NCBI GenBank assembly: GCA_964622455.1
Contig: CAZUQP010000030.1
Coordinates: forward strand, 1-64,000
Reading direction: 5' to 3'
DNA from: CAZUQP01 sp964622455
GTDB lineage: Bacteria; Pseudomonadota; Gammaproteobacteria; DSM-16500
DNA length: 64,000 nt
Shown: one piece after another, positions 1-9,149 of the stretch
Position numbering within the stretch: position 1 is the first letter of the stretch
How the letters are laid out: every line of letters starts with the position of its first letter
Made by a program: the position numbers and the translations under genes
The notes under the pieces: model-generated
Told to the model about the DNA's origin: nothing
Database searches by the model: none
What the model saw: the letters and a program-made list of their open reading frames with translations, nothing else

Positions 1-107
1 GCGAACAAGTCGCGGCACGTGGGGGTTTGGTGTGGAACAAGCTTGCCCCGTTGTGCTTTCAAACGGGGTCGCGGCACGTAGGTATCGTTGAGGAAATTCT
101 ACAATAG
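1..107. repeat. GC-rich repeat-like segment at left edge
   Basis: This segment is visibly richer in GC than its surroundings. A 12-base direct repeat (GTCGCGGCACGT) occurs at 9-20 and 68-79. Between the copies lies a stem of CCCCGTT (46-52) with AACGGGG (62-68). All three forward frames are open for most of the stretch, the longest running from the window edge to a TAG near 107, so it could also be the 3' end of a gene cut by the boundary. I do not recognise a protein in any frame. A dispersed palindromic repeat inserted ahead of recO is the more likely reading. Confidence 0.35.
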
Positions 108-197
108 CGGTTTATTTTTCCATCGATGAATTACGTAATCTTTACAGTAATGACGGTTACATTAGAACAATCGTTGAGTTATTTAGGCGAGAACACT

Positions 198-911
198 ATG
201 CGCATTGCATTGCAATCGGCCTTTCTATTGCATCATCGCCCTTATCGGGAAAGCAGTATGCTGCTTGATGTATTTACCAAAGAGCATGGGCGTATCAGTC
301 TCATTGCTCGAGGAGTGAGAGCTCCCCGCTCTAAACTACGGTCATTGTTGCAGCTTTTTTCCCCTTTATTGATTTCCTGGCAAGGTAAAACGGAATTAAT
401 GACTTTGCAGCATGTCGAAGCAGAAGGTATTCCTATCCGTTTGCGAGGAGATTGTCTATTAAGCGGTTTATATTTAAATGAATTATTAGTCCGTTTATTG
501 CAAAAACAGGATGCCCATAGACAACTTTATACCATTTATCACAGCACCTTGTTAGAATTGGCAGAGGGAAAATTGCATCAAAAATCATTACGGTTGTTTG
601 AAAAAAAATTGCTAGACGAAATTGGTTATGGGTTGCAATTGAAAAGAACGGCACTAGGCGACGTATTATTGGCACATCGGCTGTATCGCTTTTATCCGGA
701 CGAAGGATTTCAATTATTGGATGAAAATAGCAATACGCCGGAACATCTCATTTTTTCCGGCCAAAGTTTATTGGCATTGGCTTCTGAACAGTTAGATGAT
801 CTATTATCATTACGCGATGCGAAAAGATTAATGCGAATGGTGCTGCAAAGATTGTTAGGAAATCAATCATTACATAGTCGCAAATTATTTCAAGGGGTGG
901 TAACAGAATGA
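198..911 (+). CDS. recO: DNA repair protein RecO
   Basis: RecO helps load RecA onto SSB-coated DNA in the RecFOR recombinational repair pathway, in the cytoplasm. The N-terminal OB-fold begins RIALQSAFLLHHRPYRESS, matching the family pattern (a hydrophobic strand, then HxRPYxExS). It continues with DVFTKEHGRISLIARGVR and an LYLNELL helix typical of the RecO C-terminal domain. The reading frame is open from 126, but homology begins only at the ATG at 198, giving 237 residues, close to the E. coli length of about 242. The Shine-Dalgarno before 198 is weak. The stop overlaps the pdxJ start by 4 bases (ATGA), so the two genes are translationally coupled. Confidence 0.93.
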   Translation: MRIALQSAFLLHHRPYRESSMLLDVFTKEHGRISLIARGVRAPRSKLRSLLQLFSPLLISWQGKTELMTLQHVEAEGIPIRLRGDCLLSGLYLNELLVRLLQKQDAHRQLYTIYHSTLLELAEGKLHQKSLRLFEKKLLDEIGYGLQLKRTALGDVLLAHRLYRFYPDEGFQLLDENSNTPEHLIFSGQSLLALASEQLDDLLSLRDAKRLMRMVLQRLLGNQSLHSRKLFQGVVTE

Positions 912-1645
912 AACATGAAACCATTTTATTAGGCGTGAACATTGATCATGTCGCAACATTGCGAGAAGTGCGTTTAACGCGTTATCCTGATCCATTAGAA
1001 GCAGTTTATGCGGCTGAAAATGGCGGAGCAGATGGCATTACCGTGCACTTGCGGGAAGACCGCCGCCATATTCAAGAACGTGATGTGATCTTGATTCAAG
1101 AAACACTCTTAACTCGTCTGAATCTTGAAATGGCAGTGACAGATCCTATGCTCGTCTTTGCTGAAAAAGTTCGTCCAGCTCATTGTTGTTTTGTGCCGGA
1201 AAAACGTGCCGAGCTGACGACTGAAGGCGGATTAAATGTTGTTGGTGATGAGAAGCGTATTCTGGATGCATCCGCTCGATTAGCGGCATCCGGTATTGAA
1301 GTTTCATTATTTATTGATCCTGATATCAAACAAATTGAAGCGGCCATTCGTACAAAAGCACCTGTCATTGAAATTCATACGGGCGCTTATGCGGATGCAA
1401 AAACAATCGATGCGCAAAAAAAAGAATTAGAGCGTATTATTAACGCAGTGCAATTTGCCGATCGCGCAGGATTGATTGTGAATGCGGGACACGGATTGAA
1501 TTACCAAAATGTGCAAGCGATCGCACGGATTAAAGAAATCAATGAATTGAACATTGGTCACGGAATTGTTGCGCGTGCCATTTTTACAGGACTTCAAACA
1601 GCCGTGCGTGAAATGAAACAGTTAATGATTGAAGCAAGAGGTTAG
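908..1645 (+). CDS. pdxJ: Pyridoxine 5'-phosphate synthase PdxJ
   Basis: PdxJ condenses 1-deoxyxylulose 5-phosphate with 3-amino-2-oxopropyl phosphate to give pyridoxine 5'-phosphate, the last ring-forming step of DXP-dependent vitamin B6 synthesis. The 245-residue product is a full-length TIM barrel. It has the hallmark LGVNIDHVATLRE at the start, GADGITVHLREDRRHI (phosphate and substrate site) and VNAGHGLNY near residue 200. The start ATG sits inside the recO stop (ATGA), the usual gammaproteobacterial recO-pdxJ order. gltX follows after two bases, making an operon-like run. Confidence 0.96.
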   Translation: MKHETILLGVNIDHVATLREVRLTRYPDPLEAVYAAENGGADGITVHLREDRRHIQERDVILIQETLLTRLNLEMAVTDPMLVFAEKVRPAHCCFVPEKRAELTTEGGLNVVGDEKRILDASARLAASGIEVSLFIDPDIKQIEAAIRTKAPVIEIHTGAYADAKTIDAQKKELERIINAVQFADRAGLIVNAGHGLNYQNVQAIARIKEINELNIGHGIVARAIFTGLQTAVREMKQLMIEARG

Positions 1646-1647
1646 AT

Positions 1648-3075
1648 ATGGTTCGTGCTCGATTTTCCCCAAGCCCCACCGGATTATTGCATTTAGGTAA
1701 TGCGCGCGCTGCATTATTCAGTGCGTTATACGCAGAAAAAGAAAAAGGGGTTTTTATATTACGTATTGAAGATACTGATTTGGCGCGTTCTGATCAAAAA
1801 TATACGGAATTATTAGAAGAAGATTTGCATTGGCTAGGCATTCATTGGCAAGAAGGGCCGGGAGTTGGCGGCGCACATCAACCGTATTGGCAATCGAAGC
1901 GCCACGATATTTACGATCATTATTATAAGCAACTTGAAAAACAGGGACTCGTTTATCCTTGTTTTTGTACCGAACAAGAATTGGCATTAAACCGGAAAAT
2001 TCAATTGTCCCGAGGGCAGCCGCCTCGTTATCCTGGCACTTGCCGGCAATTAAGTCAGGAAGATATCGCGAAAAAATTGGCAAAAGGATTAAAACCTGCT
2101 TTACGTTTTCGTGTGCCCCTCAAAAAATCAATCGAATTTGTTGATCTTGTCAAAGGTAAACAACATTTTAATAGCGATGATATTGGTGATTTTATTGTTC
2201 GCCGCATGGATGGCACTGCTTCTTTTTTATTTTGCAATGCAATTGATGACTCATTGATGGAAGTGACGCATGTGTTGCGCGGCGATGATCATTTAGCAAA
2301 TACGCCGCGGCAATTGATGATATTAACTGCATTAAATATGTCTGCTCCTCAATATGGCCATTTATCAATGATTACCGGTGATGACGGTACGCCTTTATCA
2401 AAACGGCATGGCAGTTTTAGTTTACATGATTTGTATAGCCAGGGTTATTTGCCGATTGCTGCATTAAATTACTTAGCGCGGTTAAGCCACACCTATGAAC
2501 AAACGACGCTAATGGATTTTAAAGAATTAGCAAAATTATTTAAAATAGAAAAAATAAGCCGTGCGCCGGCGCGTTTTGATAAAAATCAATTATTATATTG
2601 GCAGAAAGAAGCTGTTATGCGGCTGGATGATCAAGCGGCCCTCGATTGGCTGGGCGCGCAAACTTTAGAAAAAGTGCCTGAAGAAAAGAAAACTGTTTTT
2701 GCAGAACTGATGCGAAAAAATATTTTATTTCCGGAAGAAGGGTATACCTGGGCAAGTATCTTTTTTAGTGATGAACCGCAGTTTACGCATGAGCAAATTG
2801 CTGTTTTGAAAGAGGCGAGCGAAAACTTTTTTATCGCTGCAGAAGATGCAGTTAAAAAACATGGCGCGGATTTGAAAAGTGTTTGTGACCATTTAAAAAC
2901 AACGCTTAATATATCAGGTAAAAAATTATTTATGCCATTACGCATTGCTTTGACAGGGGAGCAGGATGGCCCAGAGTTAGCGCAGGTGGCGGCTTTATTA
3001 GGTAAAGAGAAGATGTTACAGCATTTTAATCACGCCTTAAACATTGTGAGGAAGGAAGATGCTGCAAATTTATAA
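1648..3075 (+). CDS. gltX: Glutamate--tRNA ligase
   Basis: Class I aminoacyl-tRNA synthetase charging tRNA-Glu. The 475-residue product has the HIGH-equivalent HLGNAR at residues 15-20 after SPSPTGLL, and the KMSKS-equivalent LSKRHG around residue 250. The C-terminal part is the helical anticodon-binding domain. Length matches the family. It starts two bases after pdxJ. Its 3' end overlaps the start of cysS by 17 bases in another frame, so the two synthetases are probably made from one transcript. Legionellales often carry two GltX-type enzymes, and this window does not show whether this one is discriminating. Confidence 0.95.
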   Translation: MVRARFSPSPTGLLHLGNARAALFSALYAEKEKGVFILRIEDTDLARSDQKYTELLEEDLHWLGIHWQEGPGVGGAHQPYWQSKRHDIYDHYYKQLEKQGLVYPCFCTEQELALNRKIQLSRGQPPRYPGTCRQLSQEDIAKKLAKGLKPALRFRVPLKKSIEFVDLVKGKQHFNSDDIGDFIVRRMDGTASFLFCNAIDDSLMEVTHVLRGDDHLANTPRQLMILTALNMSAPQYGHLSMITGDDGTPLSKRHGSFSLHDLYSQGYLPIAALNYLARLSHTYEQTTLMDFKELAKLFKIEKISRAPARFDKNQLLYWQKEAVMRLDDQAALDWLGAQTLEKVPEEKKTVFAELMRKNILFPEEGYTWASIFFSDEPQFTHEQIAVLKEASENFFIAAEDAVKKHGADLKSVCDHLKTTLNISGKKLFMPLRIALTGEQDGPELAQVAALLGKEKMLQHFNHALNIVRKEDAANL

Positions 3076-4435
3076 TAGTTTGACGCATAAAAAAGAAATA
3101 TTTGAACCTTTGCAAAAAGGAAAAGCGGCAATCTATGTCTGCGGGCCGACGGTGTATGACTATTGCCATTTAGGTAATGCCAGAAGTTTTGCAGCATTTG
3201 ATGTGGTTGTGCGTTATTTACGATATAGCGGTTACACCGTCACTTATGTGCGTAATATAACGGATATTGATGATAAAATTATTAAGCGCGCGGCGGAGAA
3301 AAATGAAAGTTTTTCAGAAGTTGTTACGCGGTTTACAAAAGCTTTTCATGAGGATATGGAAAAATTAAATTTACTTTCTCCTGATCAAGAACCTAAAGCA
3401 ACTGAATTTATCCAACCTATTATTTCTATGATTGAAAAATTAATATCAAATCAACTCGCCTATATTGCCTCTAATGGTGATGTTTATTACGATGTTAGAA
3501 AATTCTCTGGTTACGGATCTTTGTCTCATCGTAATGTAGATGACTTAGAGAGTGGGGCGCGCGTTGAAATTTCAGATGTGAAACGTGATCCGCTAGATTT
3601 TGTCTTATGGAAAATGGCAAAACCAAATGAGCCTGCATGGGAGTCTCCCTTTGGATTGGGCCGTCCCGGCTGGCATATTGAGTGTTCCGCGATGTCTACG
3701 AATTTATTGGGTGCGCATTTTGATTTTCATGGCGGCGGAAAAGATTTGATTTTTCCGCATCATGAAAATGAAATCGCTCAATCAGAAGGAGCAACGGATA
3801 AGAAGTTTGTGAATTATTGGCTGCATGCGGGTTATTTGCAAATTGATAAAGAAAAAATGTCAAAATCTTTAGGAAATTTTTTTACGATCCGGGAAGTTTT
3901 AGCCGAATTTTCTTCTGAAGTTGTACGCTATTTTTTAATTTCGAGCCATTACCGCAGCCAGCTTAATTTTTCAAAAGAATTATTGCAGCAAGCGCATCAA
4001 GCATTAGCGAGGCTTTATACGGCTTTACGCGATTTACCTCATGATCAAGAAATTAAAAATACTGAATATGAAAAAAATTTTATTTCTGCAATGGATGATG
4101 ATTTTAATACGCCTATTGCGTTTTCAGTGTTATTTGAACTTTCGCATGAAATCCAACGTTTACGAGATAAAGATTTAAAATTAGCGGCAGAGCATGCGGC
4201 ATTGTTAAAGCGCTTGGGCGGGATATTAGGCATTTTGCAAAATGATCCCAATGATTTTTTTCAGCATAAAAAAGAAAGTATTGATGTTAAAAAAATTGAG
4301 GCGCTCATTGCTGCGCGTAATAAAGCGCGTGCCGAAAAAAATTGGGCAGAAGCAGATCGTATTCGAAAAGAGCTAGCTAGTATGTCTGTTGTATTAGAAG
4401 ATAAAGCTGATCGTACGATGTGGAAAATTAGCTAA
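3059..4435 (+). CDS. cysS: Cysteine--tRNA ligase
   Basis: Class I synthetase charging tRNA-Cys. It has CGPTVYDYCHLGNARSF near residue 28 (first zinc ligand and HIGH motif), HIECSAMS (second zinc-ligand region) and KMSKSLGNF as the KMSKS loop. The C-terminal DALR/anticodon region is present, and 458 residues is normal. The start MLQIYNSLT agrees with the family and follows a GGAAGG-type ribosome site inside the end of gltX. Its last 8 bases overlap convergent acnA. The cognate tRNA-Cys gene is about 30 kb downstream. Confidence 0.96.
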   Translation: MLQIYNSLTHKKEIFEPLQKGKAAIYVCGPTVYDYCHLGNARSFAAFDVVVRYLRYSGYTVTYVRNITDIDDKIIKRAAEKNESFSEVVTRFTKAFHEDMEKLNLLSPDQEPKATEFIQPIISMIEKLISNQLAYIASNGDVYYDVRKFSGYGSLSHRNVDDLESGARVEISDVKRDPLDFVLWKMAKPNEPAWESPFGLGRPGWHIECSAMSTNLLGAHFDFHGGGKDLIFPHHENEIAQSEGATDKKFVNYWLHAGYLQIDKEKMSKSLGNFFTIREVLAEFSSEVVRYFLISSHYRSQLNFSKELLQQAHQALARLYTALRDLPHDQEIKNTEYEKNFISAMDDDFNTPIAFSVLFELSHEIQRLRDKDLKLAAEHAALLKRLGGILGILQNDPNDFFQHKKESIDVKKIEALIAARNKARAEKNWAEADRIRKELASMSVVLEDKADRTMWKIS

Positions 4436-7121
4436 TTATCTGCTGCTTATTTTTCAAAATATTACGCAATACATACTGCAAAATACCGCCATTGCGATAA
4501 TATTCCACTTCATTTAGGGTATCAATTCGGCAGAGTACTGGGATTTCTGTTTGACTGCCGTCTTTTCTATGAATAATCGCGCGCATCTTCATACGCGGCT
4601 TGATCGTGTCATTTAAATCAAGAATATCCATCAATTCATCACCGTTAAGATTTAACGTTTTACGTGTGGCACCTGATAAAAATTCCAACGGTAAAATCCC
4701 CATGCCAATTAAATTGGAACGATGGATGCGCTCAAAACTTTCGGAAAGTACTGCACGCACGCCTAATAATTTAGGACCTTTGGCTGCCCAGTCGCGTGAT
4801 GAGCCTGTTCCATATTCTTTACCGGCAATCACAATCAGCGGGATTTGATCTTGTTGGTAGCGCATTGCGGCATCATAAATTGACATCATTTCGCCGGTCG
4901 GAATGTATTGGGTAAACCCGCCTTCAACGCCTGGCACCATTTCATTTTTAATTCGAATATTAGCAAATGTACCGCGCATCATCACTTCATGATTACCGCG
5001 GCGTGCGCCGAGTGAATTAAAATCGTTAACTGAAACACCTTGAGATAATAAATATTTTCCAGCGGGACTGTCTTTTTTAATAGAACCTGCCGGAGAAATA
5101 TGATCGGTCGTAATGCTATCACCTAATAAAGCTAATATTCGCATGCCTTTAATATCTTTGATCGATGAAAGTGTGGTTTGCATGTCCGCAAAAAACGGCG
5201 GTTTTTGAATGTAAGTAGAGTTATCCTGCCAAGCATACGTTTGGCTGTCAGGCGTTTGCATGGTTTGCCAATCTTTTGTGCCGGTAAACACATCAGCATA
5301 TTGTTCACGAAACATGGTAAGACTGACAGATGAAACAGCATGCGCAACTTCGCTATTGGTCGGCCAAATATCTTTAAGATAAACGGGGTCGCCATTATCA
5401 GCACAGCCAAGAGGGTCTTTAGTCATATCAATTTGTGTGGTGCCCGCTAATGCAAAGGCCACCACTAAAGGCGGTGAAGCTAACCAATTTGCTTTGACTA
5501 ATGGATGAATGCGTCCTTCAAAATTACGGTTGCCTGAAAGTACCGCAGACATAATCATATCATTTTCAGTAATGGTTTGACTGATAGCATCCGATAAAGG
5601 CCCAGAATTACCAATGCAAGTCGTGCATCCATATCCCACCACACCAAAACCCAGTTGATCTAAATAATTTTGTAATCCTGTTTTTTGTAAATAATGCGTC
5701 ACGACTTGTGAGCCTGGCGCTAATGATGATTTTACCCAGGGTTTACGTTTTAAACCTTTTTCAATCGCTTTTTTTGCAACTAAACCTGCTGCCATCAATA
5801 CGCTGGGATTAGATGTATTGGTACAACTGGTGATAGCGGCAATGACAACATCACCGTGATGCAAATCAAAACCATCTGATGTGGGTTGTGCTTTCTTTTT
5901 TTCGGATAGCCGATTGGTTTCCGTGAGTAAGTTATCAAATGTTTGATGAATGTCGGCAAGCTTTACCTGATCTTGCGGACGTTTTGGGCCGGCTAAACTA
6001 GGCTCAACCGTTGTTAAATCTAATTCTAAGGTATCAGTGAACACAGGATCAGCAGAATCTTTTTCATGCCATAAGCCTTGTGCTTTTGCATAAGAAACAA
6101 CTAAATCGATTAATGATTCATCGCGTCCTGTTAAACGTAAATAATCAATAGTGGCATGATCAATAGGGAAAAATCCGCAAGTTGCGCCGTATTCTGGCGC
6201 CATGTTGGCAATGGTTGCACGATCCGCAAGCGGTAAATCATGTAATCCTGGGCCAAAATATTCAACAAATTTACCGACGACCCCTTTTTTGCGTAACAAA
6301 TGAGTCAGGGTGAGTACAAGATCGGTTGCAGTAACACCTTCACGTAATTTACCTTTCAATTTTACGCCAATCACTTCAGGGATCAGCATGGAAATAGGCT
6401 GTCCTAACATCGCGGCTTCTGCTTCAATCCCACCGACACCCCAGCCTAATACACCAAGACCATTAATCATGGTGGTATGACTATCCGTTCCTACCAAAGT
6501 GTCGGGATAAGCGATGGTTTTGCCATTCACTTCATGAGTCCAGACGGTTTTTGCTAAAAATTCTAGATTGACCTGGTGACAAATCCCTGTATCGGGCGGC
6601 ACCACCCGAAAATTTTGGAATGCTTTTTGTCCCCAGCGCAAAAATTCGTATCGCTCGCGATTACGCTCCATTTCAAGTTTTCCGTTAATGGCGAGCGCGT
6701 CGGGCGTTCCATATTGATCAACTTGCACAGAGTGATCGATGACAAGATCAACAGGCGAAAGCGGGTTAATTTTATCAGGATTGCCCCCCATTTTTTGAAT
6801 GGCATCCCGCATGGTCGCAAGATCAACGACAGCAGGAACTCCCGTAAAATCCTGCATGAGTACCCGCGCAGGTCGATAGGCAATTTCGCGATCGGATTTT
6901 TTATCTTTTAACCAATGGGCGAGTGCTTTAATATCGTGAAGTGTGACGCTATCCCCGTCTTCATGGCGCAGCAGATTTTCGAGTAAAATCTTTAATGAAC
7001 AGGGCAACTTGCTGATGCCTGTTAAGCCGGATTGTTCGGCAAGGGGCAAGCTAAAATAATCATACGGGGTATTATTGACCGTTAAAGTATGGCGGGTTTT
7101 TAAGGTATCAAGCGACGTCAC
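4428..7121 (-). CDS. acnA: Aconitate hydratase A
   Basis: A [4Fe-4S] enzyme that interconverts citrate and isocitrate in the TCA cycle. The 897-residue AcnA/IRP-type architecture is complete. Cluster cysteines are seen in ITSCTNTSNPS and GCTTCIGNSG. The swivel domain carries LGDSITTDHISPAG and GKEYGTGSSRDWAAKG (substrate-binding serine/arginine loop). It faces cysS convergently with an 8-base overlap. On the other side its promoter region is short and shared with divergent hemF. With sucABCD in the same window this supports an intact oxidative TCA cycle. Confidence 0.96.
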   Translation of the reverse strand: MTSLDTLKTRHTLTVNNTPYDYFSLPLAEQSGLTGISKLPCSLKILLENLLRHEDGDSVTLHDIKALAHWLKDKKSDREIAYRPARVLMQDFTGVPAVVDLATMRDAIQKMGGNPDKINPLSPVDLVIDHSVQVDQYGTPDALAINGKLEMERNRERYEFLRWGQKAFQNFRVVPPDTGICHQVNLEFLAKTVWTHEVNGKTIAYPDTLVGTDSHTTMINGLGVLGWGVGGIEAEAAMLGQPISMLIPEVIGVKLKGKLREGVTATDLVLTLTHLLRKKGVVGKFVEYFGPGLHDLPLADRATIANMAPEYGATCGFFPIDHATIDYLRLTGRDESLIDLVVSYAKAQGLWHEKDSADPVFTDTLELDLTTVEPSLAGPKRPQDQVKLADIHQTFDNLLTETNRLSEKKKAQPTSDGFDLHHGDVVIAAITSCTNTSNPSVLMAAGLVAKKAIEKGLKRKPWVKSSLAPGSQVVTHYLQKTGLQNYLDQLGFGVVGYGCTTCIGNSGPLSDAISQTITENDMIMSAVLSGNRNFEGRIHPLVKANWLASPPLVVAFALAGTTQIDMTKDPLGCADNGDPVYLKDIWPTNSEVAHAVSSVSLTMFREQYADVFTGTKDWQTMQTPDSQTYAWQDNSTYIQKPPFFADMQTTLSSIKDIKGMRILALLGDSITTDHISPAGSIKKDSPAGKYLLSQGVSVNDFNSLGARRGNHEVMMRGTFANIRIKNEMVPGVEGGFTQYIPTGEMMSIYDAAMRYQQDQIPLIVIAGKEYGTGSSRDWAAKGPKLLGVRAVLSESFERIHRSNLIGMGILPLEFLSGATRKTLNLNGDELMDILDLNDTIKPRMKMRAIIHRKDGSQTEIPVLCRIDTLNEVEYYRNGGILQYVLRNILKNKQQIIS

Positions 7122-7198
7122 AACAAGCTCCCTTCTTATTTGATGTTCCCGCGTATTATCGTTATTGTAGGGGTGTTTTGCAACTTAAGAAGAAAGAT

Positions 7199-8095
7199 AT
7201 GATAACTTCTATCAAAAATTATTTATTAGATTTACAAAACCGTATTTGCCGATCTTTAGAAAAAGAGGATGGAAGAGCGGTATTTAAAGAAGACGTATGG
7301 GATTATACATCCGGCGGCGGTGGAATAACCTGCATATTAACCGATGGTAATGTCATTGAAAAAGCAGGCGTTAATTTTTCGCATGTACAAGGTGATTCTT
7401 TGCCTAAGGCGGCGAGTGCGAGGCAACCAGAACTCACTGATTGTGCTTTTGAAGCGATGGGCGTATCAGTGGTGGTGCACCCTCTAAATCCTTACGTACC
7501 GACAGCCCATGCTAATGTACGTTTTTTACAAGTGAGAAAAAAAGACGGCAATTTGCATGGATGGTTTGGGGGCGGGTTTGATTTAACACCTTATTATGGT
7601 TTTATCGATGATTGCATTCACTGGCATTCAATAGCAAAAGCTGCTTGTGATCCTTATGGGAAAGATGTTTATCCTAAATTGAAGCGCGCGTGCGATGAAT
7701 ATTTTTATTTAAAACATCGGAATGAACCGCGAGGAATTGGCGGATTATTTTTTGATGATTTACATGAATGGGGTTTTGAAACTTCATTTGCATTTATGCG
7801 TGATGTGGGAAATTCTTTTTTAAAAGCCTATCAACCCATTATGGCAAGACGCAAATCGCATCATTTTAGCGAGCGAGAGCGCGAATTTCAGTGTTATCGC
7901 CGCGGGCGATATGTAGAATTTAATTTGTTGTATGATCGCGGAACATTATTCGGATTGCAATCGGGCGGCCGTACCGAATCTATTTTAATGTCACTGCCGC
8001 CTTTAGTCAGTTTTAAATATCATTGGCAGCTTGAAAAAGAAAGCGATGAAGCAATTTTATATCAAGAATTTTTAAAACCAAGAGATTGGATTTAA
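7199..8095 (+). CDS. hemF: Oxygen-dependent coproporphyrinogen III oxidase
   Basis: HemF decarboxylates coproporphyrinogen III to protoporphyrinogen IX using O2 in haem synthesis. Family blocks are strong: GVNFSHVQGD, AMGVSVVVHPLNPYVPT, ANVRFLQV, GGGFDLTPYYGF, YLKHRNEPRGIGGLFFDD, RGRYVEFNLLYDRGTLFGL and GGRTESILMS. A TTG upstream at 7178 is in frame, but the ATG at 7199 follows an AAGAAGAAAG-like ribosome site and gives 299 residues, the E. coli length, so it is preferred. Choosing the O2-dependent enzyme implies haem synthesis under air. The end overlaps convergent pfkA by 4 bases. Confidence 0.95.
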   Translation: MITSIKNYLLDLQNRICRSLEKEDGRAVFKEDVWDYTSGGGGITCILTDGNVIEKAGVNFSHVQGDSLPKAASARQPELTDCAFEAMGVSVVVHPLNPYVPTAHANVRFLQVRKKDGNLHGWFGGGFDLTPYYGFIDDCIHWHSIAKAACDPYGKDVYPKLKRACDEYFYLKHRNEPRGIGGLFFDDLHEWGFETSFAFMRDVGNSFLKAYQPIMARRKSHHFSEREREFQCYRRGRYVEFNLLYDRGTLFGLQSGGRTESILMSLPPLVSFKYHWQLEKESDEAILYQEFLKPRDWI

Positions 8096-9060
8096 GCACA
8101 CAACACATCATTCAATTCGAGTAATTCTTTTTCCGTAAAAATACGTGTATGGGCATTGGGTTTCGGAAAAGGGGCGATGACTATCTTGCCTTGCTGCATC
8201 GCTGTCATTTTATTAGATGTACCATCCAATAAACTTTTAACAGCCAAATGCCCCATTTGGGATGCGACCAGCCGATCAAGCGTGGTAGGGGAGCCGCCGC
8301 GCTGCATATGGCCCAAAATACAGACTCGGTAAGTGATATTTGTCAATTTTTCAAGTTGTGCTGCTAATTGTAAACTTCGTCCGGGTTGATCAGCCTCTGC
8401 AACGACTATGATTGAGCTTTGTTTTGGCCGCTTATGCCGAGTGATTTTTTCAGCAAGTGTCTCAATGGAGGTTTCATATTCAGGAATCAGGATGACTTCA
8501 GCGCCTCCCGCAATACCTACATCAACCGCGAGAAACCCTGATTTACGTCCCATGACTTCTACTAAAAAATGACGGTTGTGGCTTGAGGCCGTGTCACGGA
8601 TATTATCAATGGCATGCAGGGCTGTATTACGCGCGGTATCAAAACCGATGGTATATTCGGTGTTCGGAATATCGTTATCAATGGTTCCGGGAATGCCGAT
8701 GGCAGGGGGCCCGCCTTCCTGAGTTAATAGTAAGGCCCCCTGGAAAGTGCCGTTTCCTCCAATCACAATTAATCCATCAATCTGCTCTTTTTTAAGAAAA
8801 ATGCGGCATTGATCACGGACGGTTTTATCATAAAAAGCGAGACAACGGTCTGCTTTTAAGATCGTCCCGCCGTGTTGAATACAATTGGCGACGCTGTCTG
8901 GGTCTAGCAGGAGTAGTTTCTGATCGATTAACCCTTGATACCCCAAATGAGCGCCATAGACCTTGAGTCCATAGTAATAACCCGTTCTTACCACTGCCCG
9001 AATAGCAGCATTCATGCCGGGCGCGTCGCCCCCCGAGGTCAGTACAATAATCTTCTTCAT
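8092..9060 (-). CDS. pfkA: 6-phosphofructokinase
   Basis: Phosphorylates fructose 6-phosphate in glycolysis. The 322-residue product has GGDAPGMNAAIRA at the N terminus, the catalytic PGTIDNDIPNTEYTIGFDTA block and VEVMGRKSGFLA. Gly104 in GGNGT points to ATP rather than pyrophosphate as phosphoryl donor. Residue 103, an Mg-binding Asp in the E. coli-type enzyme, is Asn here. The length matches bacterial PfkA. The promoter region is shared with the divergent secreted-protein gene at 9150. Confidence 0.93.
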   Translation of the reverse strand: MKKIIVLTSGGDAPGMNAAIRAVVRTGYYYGLKVYGAHLGYQGLIDQKLLLLDPDSVANCIQHGGTILKADRCLAFYDKTVRDQCRIFLKKEQIDGLIVIGGNGTFQGALLLTQEGGPPAIGIPGTIDNDIPNTEYTIGFDTARNTALHAIDNIRDTASSHNRHFLVEVMGRKSGFLAVDVGIAGGAEVILIPEYETSIETLAEKITRHKRPKQSSIIVVAEADQPGRSLQLAAQLEKLTNITYRVCILGHMQRGGSPTTLDRLVASQMGHLAVKSLLDGTSNKMTAMQQGKIVIAPFPKPNAHTRIFTEKELLELNDVLCA

Positions 9061-9105
9061 ATGAGGTCTTAAAAAGTCCGGTTGGAATTAAAAAAATGAT
9101 AGCAC

Positions 9106-9135
9106 AAAGAATAATTTAGTATTAAATTATTCTTT
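9106..9135. promoter_or_regulatory. Perfect 13-bp inverted repeat before 9150 gene
   Basis: AAAGAATAATTTA at 9106-9118 is exactly repeated in inverse at 9123-9135 with a four-base loop (GTAT). The right arm ends in Ts, and the ribosome site AAGGAG follows at 9138-9143, seven bases before the ATG at 9150. The dyad could be an operator for a repressor, or an mRNA hairpin controlling the 9150 gene. A terminator for something upstream is less likely, because pfkA reads the other way. Confidence 0.5.
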
Positions 9136-9149
9136 TTAAGGAGAACTTT

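Noticed and set aside
9106..9135. Rho-independent terminator of pfkA
   Set aside because: pfkA is transcribed leftward and starts at 9060, so the dyad is upstream of it, not downstream.
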